Below are positions 58,078 through 64,000 of a stretch of DNA of 64,000 nucleotides, piece by piece (position 1 is the first letter of the stretch; every line of letters begins with the position of its first letter). This stretch comes from Gilliamella sp. Choc5-1 (lineage in GTDB: Bacteria > Pseudomonadota > Gammaproteobacteria > Enterobacterales > Orbaceae): contig NZ_LZHH01000054.1 of assembly GCF_001690595.1 (NCBI RefSeq), positions 1 to 64,000 of the forward strand. Direction: 5' to 3'. The notes beneath the pieces were generated by a model. It had not been told where the DNA came from. It saw only the letters and a list, made by a program, of their open reading frames with translations, and made no database searches. The translations under genes were made by a program, and so were the position numbers.

Positions 58078-58605
58078 TTACGGTTTTGTTGGGAAAATTA
58101 CATTTATATCTGATGTGTCGATACGAGTTAACAGAATTCTATATTTTTTCCAATTCTTTAATTTTTCTTCATCACCATCTTCAGCCATATCTAAATCAAT
58201 AGCGTCGAGTAGTATTGATATTTTCTCATTTGCTTCATTGAGTAATGCGTTTTTCAACGATTGATTATTTTTGATAATGCTTTCATTTTTAGTATCATTA
58301 TCCAATACCCATTTTGTGCCATCCCACTTACAAAAATCGAATGGTTCTAACTCAGTAAAACCATCTCTAACCTCACCCAGATAATCAATCTTAACGGGTG
58401 CTTTTGTTTCAATGTTGTATACTGTTTTTTCTCGATGGTCCTCAACTAAAACCCACTCGCCGTTTTTTTCACATGGCCAATATCCGTCTTTGAATTTTGG
58501 TTCTACGCGCAACGCATTATCAGGCGGTAGCGTATTATCGTTAGCTTCGAGTTCATGAGTAAACGGTTTTAGCTCATTTGTGTTATCAAAATAATAATTA
58601 ATCAT
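58078..58605 (-). CDS. phage tail fibre assembly protein (Tfa-like)
   Basis: The start at 58605 (ATG with GGAG about 8 bp upstream) is preferred to an upstream TTG. The 175 aa contain the Tfa pattern: Pro-rich GYWPCEKNGEWVLVEDHREK, CKWDGTKWVLDND and a C-terminal helical part (KNWKKYRILLTRID). Helps fold and attach the tail fibre encoded just upstream. It is the last gene of the prophage module on this side. Confidence 0.85.
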   Translation of the reverse strand: MINYYFDNTNELKPFTHELEANDNTLPPDNALRVEPKFKDGYWPCEKNGEWVLVEDHREKTVYNIETKAPVKIDYLGEVRDGFTELEPFDFCKWDGTKWVLDNDTKNESIIKNNQSLKNALLNEANEKISILLDAIDLDMAEDGDEEKLKNWKKYRILLTRIDTSDINVIFPTKP

Positions 58606-58606
58606 A

Positions 58607-59338
58607 TTAAACTCCAAGATAGATTGCGGGTGTCATACCGATATTTAAAGGTCTGTTGTCGTCACTAGTAACAGGTGCTACACGTGATGCGTCAAATGTT
58701 ATAGTTCGTTCCGGAAAATCAGAATCAGTAGCATATGTGGCTGCATTCGAGTGTCTGTTATTTAATCCCGATCCAGCAGTATTCGGTTCACCAACATGAA
58801 AAACGCCAACTCCAACAGTTCCACGCCATTGCATGACATTATAAAGTTGTCCCCAGATATTACGAATTGCATCATTTTCAATACTACCAACTTGCCTGCT
58901 AGTTCCATTAACTGCACGCTCAAAAAAACCTCTACCGTCATCCGAAAACGCGGTTGGGACATTGATATATTGTTGACCGTTAATTACTTTGATTGTGATT
59001 TTGTAATCTTCTTTGTAGTTTGCAGATAAACTATTTAACGCTCGACCTTGGGGTGAATCGAGTAAATAGTTATCACCATTTCGGAAATACCAGCCATGCG
59101 GTAGTTCTGATGCTCTGAATGCCATTAGCTTTTGTTCACCAACAATGTATGGTTTTTCAGCTCCAGCAATCATCAAGTCCCAAAATTCATTACTGTTAGG
59201 ATTGATATTTTTTACAGTTTTTTTTGCGATAAATGCAGAGCCGTCAAAACCAACAACGTCATCTTTTGTATATGTTGTTGAACTGTTGTATGTTCCACAC
59301 CAGTTAAATCTGATGTTACCTAAGTTTATTGTCGCCAT
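58607..59338 (-). CDS. phage tail fibre protein
   Basis: 243 aa. The N-terminus (YNSSTTYTKDDVVGFDGSAF) is a carbohydrate-binding-like repeat common in fibre proteins. The C-terminal part resembles tail-collar domains: FSDDGRGFFERAVNG, IENDAIRNIWGQL, and the end MTPAIYLGV. It should bind the bacterial surface. It overlaps the control signals of the assembly gene that follows. Confidence 0.8.
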   Translation of the reverse strand: MATINLGNIRFNWCGTYNSSTTYTKDDVVGFDGSAFIAKKTVKNINPNSNEFWDLMIAGAEKPYIVGEQKLMAFRASELPHGWYFRNGDNYLLDSPQGRALNSLSANYKEDYKITIKVINGQQYINVPTAFSDDGRGFFERAVNGTSRQVGSIENDAIRNIWGQLYNVMQWRGTVGVGVFHVGEPNTAGSGLNNRHSNAATYATDSDFPERTITFDASRVAPVTSDDNRPLNIGMTPAIYLGV

Positions 59339-59353
59339 TTTTACCTCTCTTTT

Positions 59354-60097
59354 TTATATAACCATCAGTAAGTTTTTATTGTTAACAGTAAATTCACAGC
59401 CGCCAGGAGCAATCACCCATTCTAAAAAGTTCTCAATATTTAATATGTTGTTATCTATATTTCCTGCTGTTTCTAAAATCAATTTTGCACCATCTTTTTT
59501 AAAACCATAGAATTGTGTAGCTACACTTTGTGCTATTTGTTTAATGCTCTCAATTTTTGCTATAAACTCGTTTGAATTTTCAATGACTAGCCACGGCTTT
59601 CCGTTGTTCATTTCATCAGTCACATTAGTTTCAGGTAAAACGTGATGAGGTAAATTACCTGCCCATGCATAATATTTTTTTGTTTGTTCATCATAAACAA
59701 TTTCATTTCTTGTATTTATAGAACATCCATCATTGAAGTTACCAATTGACTCATAGCCAATCTTAGCCTCGATTAGCTTGTTTACTTGTTTTTGTAGTTT
59801 TTCATCATTACAGTCGACATACTCTTTATTAACGGCATCGTTTTTGTTTTCTGGTTTTTTTAAATTTTCGATGCGATTACACTTAGCATCAAAATTGGAA
59901 TTATCTTTAGATGCAGATAATGTAAACTCTAATGCACTATTAATTGTATCAATTTCTCTTTTTAAATATTGTGTTCTGTTTGCTAATTCGTGATGGGGCT
60001 TGTTTGCTATACCACGCACACCACCGCCGACGCGGTCTTTTCGCTGAATGAGATATACATTATTTTCCCATGTTGCTTCTTCAATTAAATGTTCCAT
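59354..60097 (-). CDS. phage tail fibre-region protein
   Basis: The start at 60097 (MEHLIEEATWENNVYLIQRK behind AGAGGAAA) is chosen; a longer open frame begins 26 codons earlier but lies inside the preceding gene. The 247 aa include EEATWENNVYLIQRKDRVGG, typical of tail proteins next to fibres, and KNDAVNKEYVDCND, a common fibre motif. The C-terminal half is not recognised. Probably a fibre or fibre-linker protein. Confidence 0.7.
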   Translation of the reverse strand: MEHLIEEATWENNVYLIQRKDRVGGGVRGIANKPHHELANRTQYLKREIDTINSALEFTLSASKDNSNFDAKCNRIENLKKPENKNDAVNKEYVDCNDEKLQKQVNKLIEAKIGYESIGNFNDGCSINTRNEIVYDEQTKKYYAWAGNLPHHVLPETNVTDEMNNGKPWLVIENSNEFIAKIESIKQIAQSVATQFYGFKKDGAKLILETAGNIDNNILNIENFLEWVIAPGGCEFTVNNKNLLMVI

Positions 60098-60107
60098 TAT
60101 GTTTCCT

Positions 60108-60896
60108 CTAATATGCAAATTGGTATCGTTCATCATAAGCAATTTCATCATCGTATAAGATGTCGTTGAAATCATTAAACTGTATTATTCTGCCGAATAG
60201 TCCAAAATCTGATTTGGGATTTTTTGATAAATCAGATAATAACTGTAATGTAGTTTCAACATTTGAAAATTCTGATTTATCATCAATCAAGCTGATAAAT
60301 TCAATGGGATCTAATGACAAGCGATAAAGCTCGATGTTGATTGGTTTATCGTCTATTATGTTTTTTCCTTCATATCGAAGTGAAAAATCGTTAGGCTCAT
60401 TATTTAAAATGCTAATACCGCTTAATCCTGAATAATCATATTCAACTAGAAGCCGTTGCGATTTTGGTTTTGTTATAAAGATAATTGAACCAGCTTTACA
60501 ATCTACAATGTAATCAATATTTTCATTTAGATTTTCAATAAAAACGTCTCTTATATTTTGATGTTGTAAATAGATTGTCATGCCTGATTTTATATTTCTG
60601 AACTCTTCTTCAGTCCAACCCTGTTGATGTGATACAGACTTTCCTCGTAACAATAATTCAAGATTTTCTAGTGAACGATCAAACCAAGTTGCAGTAACGT
60701 TTCCCCCTGTGAAAGTAATAAACCTTTTGCCGTTAACTAATCGTCCACCAATACTGCGTTTACTATATTGTTCTTCAAATTCAAAATTGATTTTTAACGA
60801 AGATACATCACCAACCCATCGCCATTGATGATCATCTATTATAGGTGCTAAAAACACTTTTCCTTGACCGTAATAATATTCACTTTGATTAGACAT
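60108..60896 (-). CDS. phage tail protein, function unknown
   Basis: 262 aa beginning MSNQSEYYYGQGKVFLAPII, rich in beta strands, reminiscent of tube-like or distal tail proteins. The stop of the upstream tip gene overlaps its start (TAATG). Not recognised as a named family; the tail role comes from its position. Confidence 0.6.
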   Translation of the reverse strand: MSNQSEYYYGQGKVFLAPIIDDHQWRWVGDVSSLKINFEFEEQYSKRSIGGRLVNGKRFITFTGGNVTATWFDRSLENLELLLRGKSVSHQQGWTEEEFRNIKSGMTIYLQHQNIRDVFIENLNENIDYIVDCKAGSIIFITKPKSQRLLVEYDYSGLSGISILNNEPNDFSLRYEGKNIIDDKPINIELYRLSLDPIEFISLIDDKSEFSNVETTLQLLSDLSKNPKSDFGLFGRIIQFNDFNDILYDDEIAYDERYQFAY

Positions 60897-63340
60897 TATT
60901 TGCTCTCCACAGTGATATGACCTTCAGGCAGTGTTGTTACAAATTTTTGTAATGATTCATAACCATCTCGAATGCTATATAAAGTTAAAATGTGTAAATC
61001 ATCATAAATATAGTCTTCATGGGATGAATACGGTAATAATATGAATGTATCAGTGGTACTAAACTTCCACAGAATTTCTTTTGTATAATAGTCAGCAATT
61101 TCTATTTTATAGACAGTGCCATCTTCAGGGCCTATATTATCTGATAAACAATCAATTAACTGATCTGCTTGCAATACTCTGTCACGATGTGAAAATGTTA
61201 ATACATAATTATCGGCTTCATCGATAGAATCGGGGTATAAGACTTCGTTTATTTTTATATTTCCCGGCAAATAAGGGCGTATTTGTCTATTCGACATTAC
61301 AACGCTTTCTATTGGTGCTATTTCTTGATTTAACACTCCTATATTTGTTTGTGTTAATAGTCTTACTTGAACTTTTTCACCTGATAAATATTCAATATTA
61401 TCTTGGTATATCGCGTTCATGTAGTAACGGATTTTAGAACCACATTTATGGGAACTTGGTAGTGAGTCAAGGCAACCTCGTCCCACTGTAATTATGTTAT
61501 TTTCAATTGCATCAACACGCATGAACTCATCATTAATTAATATTCCTTCACCAATGCTTGGTTGACAATCAGAATTGATTTCAAATTTTGTTGTTAGTTT
61601 TCCGATATCGTTTATTAGTGTTGCTTTTGGAGTCCAATCTCCTTGACTTTGTGTAACAAAGTCAGTTCCCATTGCACGAGATTGTAAAATATAATTAATT
61701 GATGCTGAGGTTGGTGCTGATGCCATAACACCTATGTATCCTGACGATGGTTTTACATAATCTAGATCCGCTGCGCTCAATGTTGATACAAGAACCGCAT
61801 AAGGTAATTCAATAAGTTGTACATCATTAACTGCCCGAATTGAATTATCTGGTGCTACCCATTCGCTTGTTTGTTGTGATGTACTGTAAGATGTTGATGA
61901 CAAACTAAAAACATCCTGCACGCCAGTTATTAATAAAGCACCATCATTTTGTTCTTCTATTTTTCCGACGCGTAAAATCATATTTTCAATATCACGGTCA
62001 GGTAAAGATACACGGAAACACGATGCCGGCTCTAATATGCCGCCACGTCTATCAAATTTAATGATTAAACGTGTAATGCCCGCTGCATTCATTTCAAGAT
62101 CTCGCTCAGCCACGCGAGCGGCCAGTTCTTGTGTTGGCACTGCTTTATATTCAACTGAATTACTAATTAAACCGACTTGTTGAATTGATGCTAGATTTTG
62201 AGCACGAACAGTTCCATCTTCATGTGTTACAGGATTACTATATGTAACAACTATTTCATTATATGTAGCATCATTACTCGCTGAATCATCATCTTGTACT
62301 GATAAAATACCGTTATCATAATTAAATAATGGTAATTTTTCTGGATCATAGTCGTTGCGAATCAGCTTTAATGTTAATTTCCCGGTTGATAAATCAGCAT
62401 ATTGAGCAGCTCCAATATGGTCTAAAATTTGCTGTATAAATGTTTGCAGTTGGTCTTGTCGGTTGTATCGAAAACATAAACCAAACTTTTCATTAAATAG
62501 TGTGTCTGCCACTTTTTTAAAACTTTCAATATCGATTTCATCCCAGTTTAAGCCACGTCCCCAATCTCGATTGGTTGCGCACTCGAATAATATGTGTGCA
62601 GGATTCATTGCATGAATATTACGAATATTATTAGTTACTGCTGCACGCAACTTAGCAAGCTTTTGTTTTATTTCCTCAATTTTCTTTTTTTCTTTCTCTT
62701 TTTTCTTCTCTTCTTCATTTTGTTTGGGGGCTTTATTATTACCTATACCATTGATATTAGGTTTTAATTCAATTTCATTTTCATTTTTATTTTTGTTTTC
62801 GTTCATTAAAAGGAGAATTAAATCTTCAACAGGTAATTTGCTTTTTATCTCATCTTCAACACCAATAATTTCTGATGCATCGTCACGCAACATGATTGTG
62901 CATTTTTCAGGATACCAAACATTTCCTTTATCCCAACCTTTCGCTGTACGACGAACTCGGTAAGACCAAGGTTTTGGTGATGCACTGTAACAACTGATTA
63001 ATCCTGAATAAAATGTTGTGACCAAACCACGAAATCCCGGAATCAATCCTTTTAAAATACTTTTTAAACTATTTGATGGAGTTTGGTTTGGTTCACCCAT
63101 CATTATTTCAAGGTTCCCCTGAATACCACCTTCACCACCAGTGTCCTCACCACCAAATAAATTGGGTTTATTTATATAAATAGAGCAATTCGTATTTGCT
63201 TCGCCTTCTTTTCCCAACCACACAATTTTCTTATCAGCTGTAATCGCAACAATAGAATCAATTGGACCACGACCTAACCCGCAAAATAAATCCCATGAAT
63301 AACGATATCCTACGGTAACCTTTTTCTTTTTAGATCCCAT
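60896..63340 (-). CDS. phage tail-tip protein (gpJ / host-specificity-like)
   Basis: 814 aa. The N-terminal part (YRYSWDLFCGLGRGPIDSIV, with PWSYRVRRTAKGWDKGN) and the central part (HILFECATNRDWGRGLNWDE; NYDNGILSVQDDDSASNDAT; EIVVTYSNPV) match tail-tip attachment proteins of the gpJ / GTA-TIM-barrel kind. A low-complexity Lys/Glu/Asn stretch (about residues 180-225) interrupts the N-terminal third. It would form the central tip that contacts the host surface. Confidence 0.8.
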   Translation of the reverse strand: MGSKKKKVTVGYRYSWDLFCGLGRGPIDSIVAITADKKIVWLGKEGEANTNCSIYINKPNLFGGEDTGGEGGIQGNLEIMMGEPNQTPSNSLKSILKGLIPGFRGLVTTFYSGLISCYSASPKPWSYRVRRTAKGWDKGNVWYPEKCTIMLRDDASEIIGVEDEIKSKLPVEDLILLLMNENKNKNENEIELKPNINGIGNNKAPKQNEEEKKKEKEKKKIEEIKQKLAKLRAAVTNNIRNIHAMNPAHILFECATNRDWGRGLNWDEIDIESFKKVADTLFNEKFGLCFRYNRQDQLQTFIQQILDHIGAAQYADLSTGKLTLKLIRNDYDPEKLPLFNYDNGILSVQDDDSASNDATYNEIVVTYSNPVTHEDGTVRAQNLASIQQVGLISNSVEYKAVPTQELAARVAERDLEMNAAGITRLIIKFDRRGGILEPASCFRVSLPDRDIENMILRVGKIEEQNDGALLITGVQDVFSLSSTSYSTSQQTSEWVAPDNSIRAVNDVQLIELPYAVLVSTLSAADLDYVKPSSGYIGVMASAPTSASINYILQSRAMGTDFVTQSQGDWTPKATLINDIGKLTTKFEINSDCQPSIGEGILINDEFMRVDAIENNIITVGRGCLDSLPSSHKCGSKIRYYMNAIYQDNIEYLSGEKVQVRLLTQTNIGVLNQEIAPIESVVMSNRQIRPYLPGNIKINEVLYPDSIDEADNYVLTFSHRDRVLQADQLIDCLSDNIGPEDGTVYKIEIADYYTKEILWKFSTTDTFILLPYSSHEDYIYDDLHILTLYSIRDGYESLQKFVTTLPEGHITVESK

Positions 63341-63533
63341 TTGACTTCATCCCTGTTTTTGCAATATTGACAATATGTAGTGCTAACGCATCACCTGTTT
63401 TTAAAACTATTTCTGAATCAATATATCCATCACGAATAAACGCATTTAAATCCAAGTTATAGCGTTTAAAAAACTCACGTAATCCTCCGGCACAACCACC
63501 GCCCGCACGAATATGTTCCATTGTTATTTTCAT
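63330..63533 (-). CDS. small phage tail-region protein
   Basis: 67 aa, overlapping the tip gene by 11 bp. The pattern HIRAAGGC-like HIRAGGGCAGGLREFFKRYN, then LKTGDALALHIVNIAK, is seen in small proteins beside tail-tip genes in many prophages. Function unknown. Confidence 0.65.
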   Translation of the reverse strand: MKITMEHIRAGGGCAGGLREFFKRYNLDLNAFIRDGYIDSEIVLKTGDALALHIVNIAKTGMKSNGI

Positions 63534-63548
63534 AATAAATGCTCCAAT

Positions 63549-63782
63549 TTACTTACGAATTGCACTATAACGATAGTTACCGTAACCCAGTACAAACCAA
63601 TCCGCAGTCCAACAGTCACCGAAAAAAACACACTGAGGAGTGCCCTCATCAGGTATCGGCATATTCCAATCATCTTCGGTTGCAGCGGTTGGACGATTAC
63701 TTTTTGGTTGTTTCGCAGTAACACGTGCAATCACATAACTGGCAACAATAACAGCAACAAATTTAGCAACAGCCCACCACAT
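63549..63782 (-). CDS. small phage protein with N-terminal membrane segment
   Basis: 77 aa: a hydrophobic start (WWAVAKFVAVIVASYVIARV), then PIPDEGTPQCVFFGDCWTAD and VLGYGNYRYSAIRK. It resembles the start of tail-tip proteins (a segment giving the expected form GTxxxVVFG) found as a separate gene in this type of tail cluster. AGGAATTTTATG provides a ribosome binding site. Confidence 0.65.
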   Translation of the reverse strand: MWWAVAKFVAVIVASYVIARVTAKQPKSNRPTAATEDDWNMPIPDEGTPQCVFFGDCWTADWFVLGYGNYRYSAIRK

Positions 63783-63796
63783 AAAATTCCTCCAAA

Positions 63797-64000
63797 TTAA
63801 AACAGTTTGACGATTGTGAACGGTGAAATGCCCGGAATGTGTGGCTGTCCACCATAATTGAGATGGTTATTAAATTTTTCATTGCAGGTTTTGATTGTTT
63901 TGTCACATCCTGGATACAAGTTAATATGCATACCTTTATGTAAACCTTGAGTTCCCCCTAAAATACCTATCACATTATTAACATGCGCTTTTAATCCGCG
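63797..64000 (-). CDS. phage BR0599-like protein, C-terminal part
   Basis: The last 67 codons of a gene that begins beyond the window. It ends NNHLNYGGQPHIPGISPFTI, with CDKTIKTCNEKFNNH just before. This is the Cys-containing C-terminal signature (CxKTxxxCxxKFxN...GxPxIPG) of the BR0599/DUF2163 family found in tail clusters resembling gene transfer agents. Confidence 0.8.
   Translation of the reverse strand, partial: RGLKAHVNNVIGILGGTQGLHKGMHINLYPGCDKTIKTCNEKFNNHLNYGGQPHIPGISPFTIVKLF

Larger units (their letters stand above)
58078..64000 (-). mobile_element. prophage tail module (partial, continues beyond the window)
   Basis: Eight leftward genes with small gaps or overlaps: a BR0599-like protein, two small tail-tip proteins, a gpJ-like tip protein, a hypothetical tail protein, two tail fibre-like proteins and a fibre assembly protein. 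The order runs from tail tip to fibre, ending next to the T6SS cargo. No integrase, capsid or lysis genes are visible; the other end lies to the right of the window. Confidence 0.85.

Noticed and set aside
58607..59338. Self-targeting of the resident prophage by the CRISPR array
   Set aside because: I compared the recognisable spacer peptide (DLRGEFIRGW) and other spacer translations with the tail genes here and found no match; only part of the prophage is visible.

Overview
The window is AT-rich gammaproteobacterial chromosome. The Orbaceae (Gilliamella-like gut symbionts) are the best guess. This rests on the mix of enterobacterial-style flagellar genes, an E. coli-like atp operon and HscC, together with very AT-rich intergenic DNA, a type I-F CRISPR locus and T6SS effector cargo. 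No 16S or other marker gene is present, so the assignment is inference.

Layout. 1-12966: flagellar locus, with flgBCDEFGHIJ leftward from a divergent control region, and flgA-flgM-flgN-flhB-flhA rightward; flgM has its own sigma-28 promoter. 13085-24165: type I-F1 CRISPR-Cas locus (cas1, cas2-3, csy1, csy2, csy3, cas6f, then a ten-repeat array), all leftward, bracketed by two decayed transposase fragments. 24202-30183: dolP and an HscC chaperone group (DUF1266 protein, large J-domain protein, HscC). 30271-49791: ordinary core genes (xseA, xthA, tyrA, glmM, atpBEFHAGDC, recC, a TatD hydrolase, an MFS exporter, ycbL, bioY under a BirA operator, a cysteine peptidase). 49872-49947: tRNA-Asn, apparently the border of an accessory region. 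50365-57944: T6SS cargo (PAAR protein, large VasX-like effector, two DUF6708 proteins that are candidate immunity proteins, adaptor). 58078-64000: prophage tail genes, continuing off the window.

The most interesting part is the roughly 760-bp gap between cas2-3 and the csy operon. It holds a two-repeat mini-CRISPR (19093-19186) whose repeats have diverged in sequence but keep a Cas6f-type hairpin and an intact 5' handle. The first 14 nt of its guide match perfectly a site at 19039-19052. That site has a GG/CC type I-F PAM and overlaps the -35 box of a sigma-70-like promoter. A decayed copy of the same module lies about 330 bp downstream in the direction of transcription. There the target site (15 of 18 guide positions matched, with PAM) again overlaps the -35 box of a good promoter, and that promoter reads a 104-aa putative DNA-binding protein and then, through a strong terminator, csy1-csy2-csy3-cas6f. 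The natural reading is a Csy-complex-guided autorepression circuit of the CreA/CreR kind, duplicated within the locus, with palindromic operators over both -10 boxes adding a possible protein repressor.

Other points of note: CRISPR repeat variants polarised towards the leader; a spacer that reads as a phage tail-fibre peptide; an 18-bp intergenic motif found five times; a tandem duplication of a candidate immunity gene that carried along the tail of the effector gene; a one-base frameshift at a homopolymer in a T6SS-associated membrane protein; and a T6SS adaptor that looks truncated at the prophage junction.
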